Assembly: GCA_902520885.1 (NCBI GenBank)
Contig: CABYPW010000010.1
Location: 1-64,000, forward strand
From: an uncultured SAR116 cluster alpha proteobacterium
GTDB taxonomy: Bacteria > Pseudomonadota > Alphaproteobacteria > Puniceispirillales > Puniceispirillaceae
Length of the DNA stretch: 64,000 nucleotides
Direction: 5' to 3'
The notes under the pieces are model-generated. The model had not been told where the DNA came from, made no database searches, and worked only from the letters and a program-made list of their open reading frames with translations. Shown here in pieces: positions 10,254 to 19,769 of this stretch. A program made the position numbers and the translations under genes. How positions within the stretch are numbered: position 1 is the first letter of the stretch; the number at the start of each line of letters is the position of its first letter.

Positions 10254-11363
10254 CTAATCAAATTTTCTACTGATAATGCTATCAGCATTCAAAGGTAAAT
10301 CTCTTATTATCTCACCAACTTTACCAATTTTGAAAGCAGGCAGGTCTATCATTTCAAATATCAACGCTCCAGCATTACCAGTTGTAAAATATAATTTATC
10401 TTCAAGATTTGCGGCAATACTATCTCCCGGCCTAAGAAGTTTACTTGTGATTACATCACCATTCGAATTTACCATTTCAATCCAAGAAGAAGCGTTCGCT
10501 TTTATCGTTAAGGTATCAGAAAGTTCAATTCCTTTTGCTACAGCAGAAGAAGGGTTTGAAGCTTCAATTATCTGGTCAAGTGCTAATCCATTTTGAATAT
10601 CACTTGGATTAATTTTACTTTGTAAGGCACTTAAATCTTCAAATTCTTCAGTCAGTGTTTCACTTTCAGATCTTTTATCCAACATTTGTAACTTATTTTC
10701 ATTTTTAATTTCCTCATTTACTGATATTTCTTCAACGTTGGACATTACGTTTTTTGCAAGTTGCGCTGTTTGTGTGCTTGAAGACATAGAGCTATCTAGT
10801 GCAGTTGCATCGATATTTTTTGATTTGATAGTCTCACTTATTTGTCCGCTTTCAGGTTTATATAATTCTGAATTTGCTACATCAATTGATTCCATTTCCA
10901 TCGGCGCGTTTTCAAGCAATGTTGGTGTGGATGCTATTTGGTCTGGTTCATCTCTTAAAAAGATAAACCAAGCCGTATATCCAAAAACAACAAGTAAAAC
11001 AGTTATCATTGCAATGGAACTTTTAGATAGCTTTGGAACTAATGCCTGTCCGGGAACGTCATAAATTGGCAAAACTTCATCTTCTTCTACTGAAGCAATA
11101 TATGCTGCTACAAGTGCTCCACTATCTATACCTGTAGCCTTGCAATAACTGCGAATATATCCAGGGACATAAGCAATACCTGGTAAATTTGCAAAATCAG
11201 AATTTTCCAAATATTTTAGATACATTTTAGGAATTCTCAGACTATCGGATAACTCCTGCAAAGAAATATTTTTATTTCGTCTAGACGATGCCAGTATCGC
11301 ACCTATTTCGGAGGAGTTTATAGAACGAATATTCGCATCAGTTTGTTCAGTATTAACAGTCAT
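10254..11363 (-). CDS. rodZ: RodZ-like helix-turn-helix membrane protein
   Basis: RodZ-type proteins link the MreB cytoskeleton to the membrane and help set cell shape. A HTH_25 domain is at about residues 20-90 (IGAILASSRRNKNISLQELSDSL, then YVPGYIRSYCKATGID). One membrane segment follows (SIAMITVLLVVFGYTAWFIFL), then a low-complexity periplasmic linker and a C-terminal DUF4115-like domain (SSWIEMVNSNGDVI). The frame runs open to 11477, but the extra residues look unlike the family, so I chose the ATG at 11363. Position before ispG supports RodZ. No mreB is in the window. Confidence 0.85.
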   Translation of the reverse strand: MTVNTEQTDANIRSINSSEIGAILASSRRNKNISLQELSDSLRIPKMYLKYLENSDFANLPGIAYVPGYIRSYCKATGIDSGALVAAYIASVEEDEVLPIYDVPGQALVPKLSKSSIAMITVLLVVFGYTAWFIFLRDEPDQIASTPTLLENAPMEMESIDVANSELYKPESGQISETIKSKNIDATALDSSMSSSTQTAQLAKNVMSNVEEISVNEEIKNENKLQMLDKRSESETLTEEFEDLSALQSKINPSDIQNGLALDQIIEASNPSSAVAKGIELSDTLTIKANASSWIEMVNSNGDVITSKLLRPGDSIAANLEDKLYFTTGNAGALIFEMIDLPAFKIGKVGEIIRDLPLNADSIISRKFD

Positions 11364-11506
11364 ATCACTTATATTTTTCTTTGTTTTTTTAAAAAAATAG
11401 ATATTATTTAAGCTCACTTTAAGCTTGTTACCACAATTTTTATAAGTAACGGCAAAAAAAATGAAAAAAATAGACAAAAAATAGCCATTTATAGCATTTT
11501 TTTGAT

Positions 11507-12730
11507 TTAATCGGATGCATCTAAACCAAAAGCGTCATGGAGGCTTCTAACTGCCAGTTCCGCATAATCTGCTTGTATTAAAACTGATATTTTTATTTCA
11601 GATGTTGATATAACCTGCATGTTAATCTTTTTCTCAGAAAGTACCTCAAACATACATTTCGCGATACCAGGTTGCGTACGCATAGCTGTACCTATAACAG
11701 ATATTTTTGCTATGTTATCGTCATGCACAAGTCTCTCGAAAGCCAATTCATCTTTGAGGTTTGCAATGCTTGTAACTGCTTTGGGGAGATCTAACCGTGC
11801 CAGCGAAAATGTAATATCAGTTTTTTGTAAGTGTACCGATGCACTTTGAACAATCATGTCAACATTGATATTAAGTTCTGAGAGCACCCCAAATATACGA
11901 GCTGCGATGCCGGGTTTGTCAGGCAACCCTACTACTGTGACCTTTGCCTCCTCTGCTGAATATGCAATACCACTTACTTTTTGCTTTTCCATTTGCTTTT
12001 CCTCATTCTGAACTAATGTTCCAGGGGTATCATTAAAGCTCGACAAAACTTGAATATTTACACTATGTCTCATGGCCATTGCAACAGAACGTGTTTGTAA
12101 CACTCTAGCGCCAGCAGAGGCCATCTCAAGCATTTCTTCAAAAGTAATATAATCTAACTTTCTTGCCTTCGACATAATGCGTGGGTCCGTAGTATAGACT
12201 CCATCGACATCAGTATAAATATCACACCTATCAGCCTTTATTGCTGCAGCAAGTGCAACTGCAGAGGTATCGGAACCACCTCTGCCCAAGGTTGATATTC
12301 GGCCATCTGGTGCAATGCCCTGGAAGCCTGCGACAACAGCAACCTGACCTTTTTCGAGTCTTTCAATTATATCACGAGCTTTAATCTCTTCAATTCTTGC
12401 TGTACTATGAACTTCATCTGTTTTAATTGGAATCTGCCAACCAAGCCAAGAGCGAGCGTCCACCCCAATATTTTGCAATGCGATAGATAAAAGGCCAACT
12501 GTAACCTGTTCTCCTGTTGAAACTATGGTATCATATTCTCTTGCGTCATGCATTGATCCAATCTGTTTTGCCCACTCAACAAGTTGGTTTGTGGTACCGG
12601 CCATAGCAGATACTACAACCGCAACTTGGTTGCCTGCATCAACACATGACCTAACCTTTTGCGCAACCTGTCGAATTCGATCTAAATCACCAACAGATGT
12701 GCCACCAAATTTTTGAACTATACGTGCCAT
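11507..12730 (-). CDS. lysC: Aspartate kinase
   Basis: Aspartate kinase phosphorylates aspartate, the first step toward lysine, threonine, methionine and diaminopimelate. The kinase domain begins with VQKFGGTSVGD and includes GRGGSDTSAVALA. Two ACT regulatory domains occupy about residues 260-407 (PGIAARIFGVLSELNINVDM and PGIAKCMFEVLSEKKINM), consistent with feedback control by lysine and/or threonine. The length of 407 is typical of alphaproteobacterial and actinobacterial enzymes. It is divergent from ubiG across a 99-bp gap and lies upstream of rodZ-ispG-hisS. Confidence 0.97.
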   Translation of the reverse strand: MARIVQKFGGTSVGDLDRIRQVAQKVRSCVDAGNQVAVVVSAMAGTTNQLVEWAKQIGSMHDAREYDTIVSTGEQVTVGLLSIALQNIGVDARSWLGWQIPIKTDEVHSTARIEEIKARDIIERLEKGQVAVVAGFQGIAPDGRISTLGRGGSDTSAVALAAAIKADRCDIYTDVDGVYTTDPRIMSKARKLDYITFEEMLEMASAGARVLQTRSVAMAMRHSVNIQVLSSFNDTPGTLVQNEEKQMEKQKVSGIAYSAEEAKVTVVGLPDKPGIAARIFGVLSELNINVDMIVQSASVHLQKTDITFSLARLDLPKAVTSIANLKDELAFERLVHDDNIAKISVIGTAMRTQPGIAKCMFEVLSEKKINMQVISTSEIKISVLIQADYAELAVRSLHDAFGLDASD

Positions 12731-12829
12731 TCCTATTTATAACTTTAAACTTTAGACTATATACTATATTTGGTTATTAATGAACTCACCGCAAACACAC
12801 AAGTAACAATTTTAATTCTGGAAAAGAAT

Positions 12830-13576
12830 ATGGCAGCCAATACAACGATTGATTTCGAAGACAAGGATCAATTTGACGCAATTGCAGAACAATGGTGGAA
12901 CCCTAGTGGCTCACTAAAGTCCCTTCATCAATTTACACCAATTCGCATAGAATATATTAAAAACTCTATAAAACGACATCATTTTGGTGAATGGGAAAAA
13001 TTAAGACCACTCTCTAATCTTCATATATTAGATATTGGGTGTGGTGGTGGACTTCTGGCAGAGCCTATGTCAAAATTAGGAGGAATAGTAACAGGCATTG
13101 ATAGCTCTTTATCAACGATTGAGATCGCTAAACAACATGCAAAATCTTCTAAACTTGAAATCGATTATCAGGTAACTACTGCAGAGAGGTTAGCAGATGA
13201 AGGCACTAAATTTGATGTCATATATGCATCAGAAGTCATCGAGCATGTTTCTGACAGGCGCCTGTTTTTAAATTCTATCCAACGGCTTCTTACTCCAAAA
13301 GGAGTTCTTATTATTACAACAATTAACCGAAACTTATTCTCTTTTGCTTTGGCAAAAATATCAGCTGAATATATATTTGAATTAATACCTAAAGGAACTC
13401 ATGATTTCACCAAATTTGTAAAACCGTCGGAACTACAAAGTGAAGCAAAAGAAGCAGGTATAATACTTGATGATTTTACTGGATTCAAACCGCTTTTGGA
13501 TGGACGGTTCAAATTCACTTCAATAATTGCTTTAAATTACGGTGCTTCAGGAAGTTTAGCTAGACCAAATATATGA
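12830..13576 (+). CDS. ubiG: Ubiquinone biosynthesis O-methyltransferase UbiG
   Basis: UbiG methylates the ring hydroxyls in ubiquinone synthesis using S-adenosylmethionine. The protein begins with the typical FDAIAEQWWNPSGSLKSLHQFTP-like region, has the SAM motif LDIGCGGGLLAEPM and the family stretch VTGIDSS, followed by ASEVIEHV and TTINRNLFSFALAKISAEY. The open frame starts at a TTG at 12770, but the ATG at 12830 has GGAAAAG directly before it and gives the standard 248 residues. It converges with the DUF1178 gene ten bases away. Confidence 0.95.
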   Translation: MAANTTIDFEDKDQFDAIAEQWWNPSGSLKSLHQFTPIRIEYIKNSIKRHHFGEWEKLRPLSNLHILDIGCGGGLLAEPMSKLGGIVTGIDSSLSTIEIAKQHAKSSKLEIDYQVTTAERLADEGTKFDVIYASEVIEHVSDRRLFLNSIQRLLTPKGVLIITTINRNLFSFALAKISAEYIFELIPKGTHDFTKFVKPSELQSEAKEAGIILDDFTGFKPLLDGRFKFTSIIALNYGASGSLARPNI

Positions 13577-13586
13577 AATATCTGTT

Positions 13587-14117
13587 CTAATTATCTTTTG
13601 GTAATAATGGAAGTTGGGCAAATTCTACACCCTCTTCTTCAAGTTTCTCTCCCTCTTCGGGTGTGCAGGTTCCATAAATTAAATCTGGCTCTTTTTCACC
13701 GTAATGTATTTTTAGTGCCTCTTCTGCAAACTTATCTTCGACATTACGTCCATTCTTCTCAAAATAACTCCGGATATTTCTTAGCATAGTGACTACCTGC
13801 TGTGGACCCAATTTCTCGTTAGACCCAAGGTTTAACTTCTCAGGTGATTTAGAAGTTACTCGAAACCCGCGCATATCATTTATTTCTGCTTCCATGGACA
13901 CAGCGTCTAATTTTGCTGCTTCAGATGACGAATTAGACTGTCTTTTGTATTCGCCAGCACTAAGATTCGGTGTCATTAGAGCCCGTTTTACTTTGCTATT
14001 TCCGCACTCAGGACAACAGACTAGGTTCAAGTCACATTGCTTTTCAAAGCTAGCAGAGTCACTGAACCAAGCTTCGAATGAATGTAAAAATTCACAATTC
14101 AACCTATATTTTATCAT
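13587..14117 (-). CDS. DUF1178 protein
   Basis: A conserved alpha- and betaproteobacterial protein of unknown function. The N-terminus IKYRLNCEFLHSFEAWF and a CxxC pair (CCPECGNSKVKRALMTPNL) resemble a small zinc ribbon. A C-terminal stretch (GEKEPDLIYGTCTPEEGEKLEEEGVEFAQLPLLPKD) is strongly conserved in the family. In other alphaproteobacteria it usually lies beside the glutaredoxin, nitrilase and ubiG genes, as it nearly does here. It is 45 bp downstream of secA on the same strand and may share that transcript. Confidence 0.88.
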   Translation of the reverse strand: MIKYRLNCEFLHSFEAWFSDSASFEKQCDLNLVCCPECGNSKVKRALMTPNLSAGEYKRQSNSSSEAAKLDAVSMEAEINDMRGFRVTSKSPEKLNLGSNEKLGPQQVVTMLRNIRSYFEKNGRNVEDKFAEEALKIHYGEKEPDLIYGTCTPEEGEKLEEEGVEFAQLPLLPKDN

Positions 14118-14162
14118 TATCTTTACTTCTTAGTCGAATTATTAATATTTTTTTAAATAGCA

Positions 14163-16784
14163 TTATATCTTCCCATGGCAATGTTTGAATTTCTTTCCAG
14201 AACCGCAAGGGCAAGGTGCATTTCTCGGTACTTTTTCGTTTCTGATTTGTGGATTGACTGGTAAATTACTTAATTTCTGATCCTTTTTTATGCTTTCATT
14301 TCTCTGACTTTCTCCGTCAAGAGTAGACTGAATTTCAATATTAGCGAGAGCCATCGTTACAGTTTGCCTCATCTTGTCAAGCATTCCTTCAAACATTTGA
14401 AAAGCTTCTCTCTTATATTCATTTAAAGGGTCTTTTTGTGCATATGCTCTCAAATTTATTCCCTGACGCAAATGATCTAGATTGAGCAAATGCTCTTTCC
14501 AATTCTGATCAAGTATCTGAAGGACAACAGATTTTTCAATATTTCGCATCATGTCTCGACCAAAAACTGTTACTTTTCCAGCCATATGTTGATTGGAGGC
14601 TGATTTTAATCTGTCAACTATTTCAATATCGCTTACACCATCCTCTTTTATCCATTCTGCTGCTGGCACTTTAATACCTAGATGAGATTTCGATAGCGAG
14701 GCAAGTAATTCACCATCCCACATATCTGGAAAGCTGCTAGAAGGTATTGCCTCACTGACAATCCATTCTATTGTCTCCTCTCGCATACTTAATATTGTGT
14801 CGTGTACATCTTCAGTCTGCATTATATCCTTGCGTTGGCTAAATACGACCTGACGCTGATCATTCATTACATCGTCATACTTTAATAATTGTTTTCTAAT
14901 TTCAAAATTGTGGGACTCCACTTTTGATTGAGCTTTTTCAACGGCTTTGTTAATCCAATTATGGGCAATCGATTCACCCTCCTCAAGACCGAGTTTCTGT
15001 AACATTCCATCCAGTTTCTCTGAACCAAAAATACGCATTAAATCATCTTCAAGAGAGAGGAAAAACTTGGATGAACCAGGGTCTCCTTGTCTCCCAGTTC
15101 TGCCTCTGAGCTGATTATCGATGCGTCTTGACTCATGACGTTCTGTTCCAAGAACAAACAAGCCTCCAGCAGATAGAGCTTTTTTCTTCTTTTCTTCAAT
15201 TTCTTTAGCAATTTTTATTGCCTCAATAGAATCAGGGGCAAGTTTTTTTTCCCTTATTCTCATTTCAAGATTTCCCCCAAGCTGAATGTCTGTGCCTCTT
15301 CCTGCCATATTCGTTGCTATTGTTACGGCACCCGGTATCCCAGCATTTGCAATAATTTGAGCCTCTTCTTGATGAAATCTTGCATTAAGAACATTGTGAG
15401 GTATTTTTTTTCTTTTAAGGGATTCTGAAAGTGATTCTGATTTTTCAATACTTACAGTTCCCACCAATATGGGTTGTTCTTTTTCACGGCAATCAAGAAT
15501 TAAATCTATGATAGCTGAATCTCTTTCTTTTCCTGTCCGATAAATAGCATCATCATAGTCTTTTCGGAGAACAGGCATATTTGTTGGAATGGAAATAACA
15601 TCGAGTGCGTAAATCTCAGAGAACTCTCCTGCCTCTGTTAATGCTGTGCCTGTCATACCTGATAATTTATTATAAAGCCTGAAATAATTTTGATAGGTTA
15701 CAGACGCAAGAGTCTGATTTTCTGGTTTTATAGATAAATTTTCTTTTGATTCTAGAGCTTGGTGCAATCCATCTGAGAAACGCCTACCTTGCATTGCTCT
15801 TCCAGTAAATTCATCAATAATAAGAAGATCTTCATTTTTAACCATATAATGTTTATCCCTGATAAACATCTTATGCGCTCTGAGTGCTTGAGAAATATGG
15901 TGTAATAAATTCACGTTAGCTGAGTCATATAAGGTACCTGATTGCAATAAACCTGCTTGTGTCAGCAATGCTTCCGAATGCTCAACACCTATTTCAGTAA
16001 GATTAGCAGAACGGGATTTTTCATCAATTTCATAATCATCAGAATTAAAATAAGGAATTAGTTTATTCACCTGCTCATATAATTCGATCGATGTCTCTGA
16101 AGGACCAGAAATAATAAGAGGTGTTCTTGCTTCATCAATCAGAATTGAATCTACTTCATCTACAATAGCAAAATGATGTTCACGCTGCACCATTTCTGCT
16201 AGCGAGAATTTAAGATTATCCCGTAAATAATCGAAACCATATTCATTATTAGTTCCATAAGTTATGTCACATTTGTACGCAGCTCTACGCTCATCATCAC
16301 TCATCTGACTTACAATGCATCCCACGCTAAGCCCTAAGTAACTATAAATTTCGCCCATCCAACGAGAATCCCGAGTGGCCAAATAATCATTTACTGTGAC
16401 GATATGAACACCCTTGCCTGACAAAGCATTTAGATATGCTGCTAATGTTGAAACGAGCGTTTTACCCTCGCCGGTTCTCATCTCAGCAATATGGCCTTTG
16501 TGCAAAGTAATACCACCCATTAACTGGACGTCAAAGTGTCGCTGCCCAAGTGTTCTTTTCGCTGCCTCTCTAACCAATGCAAAAGCTTCGGGCAAAAGTT
16601 CGTCTAAATCTTCCCCTGCTGTTGCACGTTCACGCAAAACATTAGAGTGTTTAATAATTTCATTCTTATCGAGTGCCTCTATTTTTTGTTCTAGCGAGTT
16701 TATTTGTTCAATAACTGGGTGAAATTTTTTTAATACTCGTTCATTCGAGTCACCAAATAACGATTTTGCGATAGAAGTGAACAT
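14163..16784 (-). CDS. secA: Preprotein translocase ATPase SecA
   Basis: SecA is the motor that pushes unfolded preproteins through SecYEG. Visible features are Walker A (MRTGEGKTL), the DEAD-type box ([18 protein letters not shown]), the motif [15 protein letters not shown] in the second nucleotide-binding fold, the SecY-interacting scaffold, and a C-terminal zinc-binding tail ([12 protein letters not shown]). The 873 residues are normal for the alphaproteobacterial form. It is divergent from the periplasmic foldase gene at 17142, which receives exported proteins. Confidence 0.98.
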   Translation of the reverse strand: MFTSIAKSLFGDSNERVLKKFHPVIEQINSLEQKIEALDKNEIIKHSNVLRERATAGEDLDELLPEAFALVREAAKRTLGQRHFDVQLMGGITLHKGHIAEMRTGEGKTLVSTLAAYLNALSGKGVHIVTVNDYLATRDSRWMGEIYSYLGLSVGCIVSQMSDDERRAAYKCDITYGTNNEYGFDYLRDNLKFSLAEMVQREHHFAIVDEVDSILIDEARTPLIISGPSETSIELYEQVNKLIPYFNSDDYEIDEKSRSANLTEIGVEHSEALLTQAGLLQSGTLYDSANVNLLHHISQALRAHKMFIRDKHYMVKNEDLLIIDEFTGRAMQGRRFSDGLHQALESKENLSIKPENQTLASVTYQNYFRLYNKLSGMTGTALTEAGEFSEIYALDVISIPTNMPVLRKDYDDAIYRTGKERDSAIIDLILDCREKEQPILVGTVSIEKSESLSESLKRKKIPHNVLNARFHQEEAQIIANAGIPGAVTIATNMAGRGTDIQLGGNLEMRIREKKLAPDSIEAIKIAKEIEEKKKKALSAGGLFVLGTERHESRRIDNQLRGRTGRQGDPGSSKFFLSLEDDLMRIFGSEKLDGMLQKLGLEEGESIAHNWINKAVEKAQSKVESHNFEIRKQLLKYDDVMNDQRQVVFSQRKDIMQTEDVHDTILSMREETIEWIVSEAIPSSSFPDMWDGELLASLSKSHLGIKVPAAEWIKEDGVSDIEIVDRLKSASNQHMAGKVTVFGRDMMRNIEKSVVLQILDQNWKEHLLNLDHLRQGINLRAYAQKDPLNEYKREAFQMFEGMLDKMRQTVTMALANIEIQSTLDGESQRNESIKKDQKLSNLPVNPQIRNEKVPRNAPCPCGSGKKFKHCHGKI

Positions 16785-17141
16785 TATTGGATTTTCCGTT
16801 TCTGCGCTAAATATTAGCCCTTTTTACTTAAATGATAACGTTTTTTAACACACTGAACGCACATCTTAACTAAACAGAAATGGGGGTGCGAGCAAGGAAT
16901 TTCAAGATTTGAAAAATCTTATCTATCTGAAAAAAATAACTTTAGTAAAAAAATTAGAGTTGATTTTGTGCCAATCAAAAAATGCTCGCTTGACAGAAAT
17001 TATTTTATTCTAAGTATTCTTAAAAGACCTCCTAAATAAAAATTTTTCTGAGATTTCTTGCTGTTTATGTAATATTTATGATAACTAATCTTTTAGTTTT
17101 TAATGCATATTCGAAAATAATACTAAAAGTAGGCAAAGTTA
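16785..17141. other. 357-bp intergenic region between divergent secA and the parvulin gene
   Basis: The stretch has no credible gene. It is AT-rich and must carry two divergent promoters. For the rightward gene the best candidate is TTGACA at 16990-16995 with TATTCT at 17015-17020, a 19-bp spacer, so only moderate. Small hairpins such as AAGATT/AATCTT near 16905-16921 and AACTAA/TTAGTT near 17083-17100 are present but too AT-rich to call terminators. Confidence 0.5.
16990..17020 (+). promoter_or_regulatory. Possible sigma-70 promoter for the parvulin foldase gene
   Basis: A perfect -35 hexamer TTGACA (16990-16995) is followed 19 bp later by TATTCT (17015-17020), which matches four of six -10 bases. 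The spacer is longer than ideal. A transcript starting here would have a leader of about 115 bases before the ATG at 17142. Confidence 0.35.
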
Positions 17142-18035
17142 ATGAAACATCCTTTAAATAATTTCCAAATATTATCATTTTTGATAATTTTCTGCATATT
17201 TTTTAGTATAACACACGACTCAGATTTAATTAAAAATGCTAATGCACAAATGAGTGAAGAAATAGTAGTTGCAAAAATAAATGGTGATGAAATTCAACTT
17301 CAAGAGGTTCTTGACATCATCGACCAACTTCCTTTGGATTATCAAAATCAGCCTTTAGAAAGTTATTTTGACCAAATCGTAGATGAAGTTATTAATACAA
17401 GACTAGCTGCAAAAGCTGGCGAGAAAAGTGATTTATCAGATGATCCCATAGTGATTGAAGCTATGCGAATTGCAGCTCAAAAAGTACTAGCTGAAAACTG
17501 GTTACGTATGGAACTTGCAAAATCTGTTACTCAAGAAGCGCTCACAAAAGCGTACGACGCCTACGTTGCGGACACGACATCTAGAGAAGAAATCAGAGCA
17601 TCCCATATTTTGTTAGATGATGAAAAAACCGCAGTCAGTGTAATTAAGAAACTTAAAGAAGGATCGGACTTTGCTCAACTTGCGCGTGAGATGTCCACTG
17701 GTCCTTCTGGACCGAATGGAGGTGACCTCGGCTATTTTGGACGTGGGGCGATGGTGCCTATTTTTGAACAAGCAGCCTTTGGTCTTGAGGTTGGCGGCTT
17801 TACAAATACTCCCGTTCAATCACAATTTGGCTGGCATGTCATAATGCTATTTGATAAGCGCATCTCTGATGCAAAGTCAAAAGAAGAAATGTCGCAACAA
17901 TTAGCACAAAACATAACCAAAATTTCTTTTGCAAGAATTATCGAAACACTGCGAGCGAATGCTGAAATAGAGAAAATACCTCTCTCTAACATTCAGTCAG
18001 AATGGCAGAGAACACAGGAAAATGTGTTACAATAG
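17142..18035 (+). CDS. Periplasmic parvulin-type peptidyl-prolyl isomerase (SurA/PrsA-like)
   Basis: An exported foldase that speeds proline isomerisation in secreted proteins. The signal peptide ends near residue 36 (ANAQMSEE). An N-terminal chaperone region follows (about 40-145). The parvulin domain runs from about 151 to 243, with IRASHILLDDEK, GPSGPNGGDLGYFGRGAMVP and QFGWHVIM as its landmarks. A helical tail closes the protein. The length of 297 fits alphaproteobacterial PrsA/SurA-like isomerases. The next gene is argJ, 67 bp downstream. The divergent secA gene fits a role in export. Confidence 0.9.
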   Translation: MKHPLNNFQILSFLIIFCIFFSITHDSDLIKNANAQMSEEIVVAKINGDEIQLQEVLDIIDQLPLDYQNQPLESYFDQIVDEVINTRLAAKAGEKSDLSDDPIVIEAMRIAAQKVLAENWLRMELAKSVTQEALTKAYDAYVADTTSREEIRASHILLDDEKTAVSVIKKLKEGSDFAQLAREMSTGPSGPNGGDLGYFGRGAMVPIFEQAAFGLEVGGFTNTPVQSQFGWHVIMLFDKRISDAKSKEEMSQQLAQNITKISFARIIETLRANAEIEKIPLSNIQSEWQRTQENVLQ

Positions 18036-18102
18036 ATAGCAGGAGAAAATTAGACTTTAAGTATAATTAAGTAATTATGTTTATTTCAAAAAACTTTGTA
18101 AC

Positions 18103-19332
18103 ATGACAATTTCAAAAATATCCCCGCTTGCGCCTAAAAACTTTCCGAAAATGCCCCTTATAGCTGGGTTAGAAATGGCGACTGCAGCCTCTGAAATAAA
18201 ATATAAAAACAGGGATGACTTACTATTAATGGTTTTTTGTCCTGAAACAACTGTTGCTGGTGTTTTTACCAAATCATCGACGGCCGCTGTAAGTGTGTTG
18301 CTTACTAAAAAGGTAATAAAGAGTAATGATGCTAGATGTTTACTTGTAAATGCCGGCAATGCAAATGCATTTACAGGTAAAAAAGGAGAACGTTCTGCTC
18401 TTTCCATACTATCATCTTTATCAAAAATATCCGGCTTACCGTTAAGTTCAATGATGATGGCATCAACAGGGGTTATTGGTGAGCCGCTTAATGATGATTT
18501 GATAAAATTTCATTTGAAAAAGTTATGGGATTCAAAAGGTGAAGCAGATTGGTATCAAGCAGCGTCTTCAATCAAAACAACAGATACTTTTACTAAAGTG
18601 ACCAGCCAAATAATCGATATTGATGGTAAAAATGTTCACATTTGCGGAATTGCAAAAGGCTCAGGAATGATAGCACCAGATATGGCGACCATGCTAGGCT
18701 TTATTGTCACAGATGCAAAAATTGAAAAAACCCTTTTACAAAAAATGCTTTCAGAAACAAATGACAAAAGTTTTAATTCTATAACCGTTGATAATGATAC
18801 ATCAACAAATGATATGGTCCTTATGGCTGCAACTGGCGCTAGCAAAGTTAACATACTATCTCAAGGCCCAAATACGGATAAATTTATTTCAGCACTGCAG
18901 AAGGTTATGACCTGCCTTGCTCATCAGATAGTAAAAGATGGGGAAGGTGCTTCAAAATTTATCACAATAAATGTGTTGGGAGCAGTAAGCAATATTTCTG
19001 CGCATAAGATTGCTAAGTCAATTGCAAATTCACCTTTGGTTAAAACAGCAATTGCAGGCGAGGACGCAAACTGGGGACGAATTATTATGGCAATTGGAAA
19101 AGCAGGTGAGCCAATAAGAAGAGATTTACTAACTATTCGTATTGGAGGGGTATTAGTTGCTGAGGATGGTAAAAAATCGGAGGGCTTTATTGAATCTATG
19201 TTAGATAAACACATAAGATCAAAAAATATTATAATCGACGTTGATTTAAAGACTAAAAATGGAAATGCAACTGTTTGGACATGTGACTTAACGCATGATT
19301 ATATATCAATTAATGCTGATTACCGCAGCTGA
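18103..19332 (+). CDS. argJ: Glutamate N-acetyltransferase / amino-acid acetyltransferase ArgJ
   Basis: ArgJ transfers acetyl from N-acetylornithine to glutamate and so recycles the acetyl group in arginine synthesis. The precursor cleaves itself before a threonine in KGSGMIAPDMATMLGF; that threonine is T196 and becomes the nucleophile of the beta chain. The N-terminal chain has NAGNANAFTG and MASTGVIGEPL, and GEDANWGRI is near the C-terminus. All are family hallmarks. Length 409 is normal. Whether it also uses acetyl-CoA to start the cycle cannot be told by eye. No argA or argE is in the window. Confidence 0.96.
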   Translation: MTISKISPLAPKNFPKMPLIAGLEMATAASEIKYKNRDDLLLMVFCPETTVAGVFTKSSTAAVSVLLTKKVIKSNDARCLLVNAGNANAFTGKKGERSALSILSSLSKISGLPLSSMMMASTGVIGEPLNDDLIKFHLKKLWDSKGEADWYQAASSIKTTDTFTKVTSQIIDIDGKNVHICGIAKGSGMIAPDMATMLGFIVTDAKIEKTLLQKMLSETNDKSFNSITVDNDTSTNDMVLMAATGASKVNILSQGPNTDKFISALQKVMTCLAHQIVKDGEGASKFITINVLGAVSNISAHKIAKSIANSPLVKTAIAGEDANWGRIIMAIGKAGEPIRRDLLTIRIGGVLVAEDGKKSEGFIESMLDKHIRSKNIIIDVDLKTKNGNATVWTCDLTHDYISINADYRS

Positions 19333-19350
19333 GGCTAGAAATAGAGTTTT

Positions 19351-19749
19351 ATGGAAATGAAAGTAGTTGTTTCTTGTGCTCTGATTGATGTAGATGGGAG
19401 AATACTTCTATCAAAGCGCCCTAATGATACGACGATGGGTGGCTTGTGGGAATTCCCTGGAGGAAAAATCGAGACAAATGAAACCGCAGAGATGGCTATT
19501 GTACGTGAACTAAAAGAAGAATTGGATATTGAGACGCATGAGAGCTGTCTTGCACCTGTAAATTTTAGCTCATATCAATACCCCGATTTTCAAATTCTTC
19601 TCTTATTGTTTATATGCAGAAAATGGCAGGGAATACCTCGTCCCCTATTCGCATCGAAACTTAAATGGGTTTTCGCAAATGATTTAAGAAAATATGATAT
19701 GCCAAAAGCAAATAAAGATTTTATAGGTAACCTTCAAGATTTACTCTGA
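19351..19749 (+). CDS. mutT: MutT-like Nudix hydrolase (8-oxo-dGTP diphosphatase)
   Basis: This small enzyme probably removes oxidised guanine nucleotides. The Nudix box is GGKIETNETAEMAIVRELKEEL at about residues 36-57; the catalytic REL-x-EE glutamates are intact, but the usual glycine two positions after the last glutamate is aspartate. VALSKRPN-like binding residues appear as LLSKRPNDTTMGGLWEFPGG, typical of MutT. The gene starts 18 bp after argJ on the same strand, an arrangement common in alphaproteobacteria. At 132 residues it lacks any fused domain. Confidence 0.88.
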   Translation: MEMKVVVSCALIDVDGRILLSKRPNDTTMGGLWEFPGGKIETNETAEMAIVRELKEELDIETHESCLAPVNFSSYQYPDFQILLLLFICRKWQGIPRPLFASKLKWVFANDLRKYDMPKANKDFIGNLQDLL

Positions 19750-19769
19750 CCCTAATATAACTTCATACC

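Noticed and set aside
12770-12829. Longer start for UbiG at TTG 12770
   Set aside because: The ATG at 12830 has a clear GGAAAAG site and matches the family length.
16785-17141. CtrA-like TTAA-N7-TTAA boxes in AT-rich gaps
   Set aside because: In DNA this AT-rich such pairs arise by chance, so I made no call without a background count.
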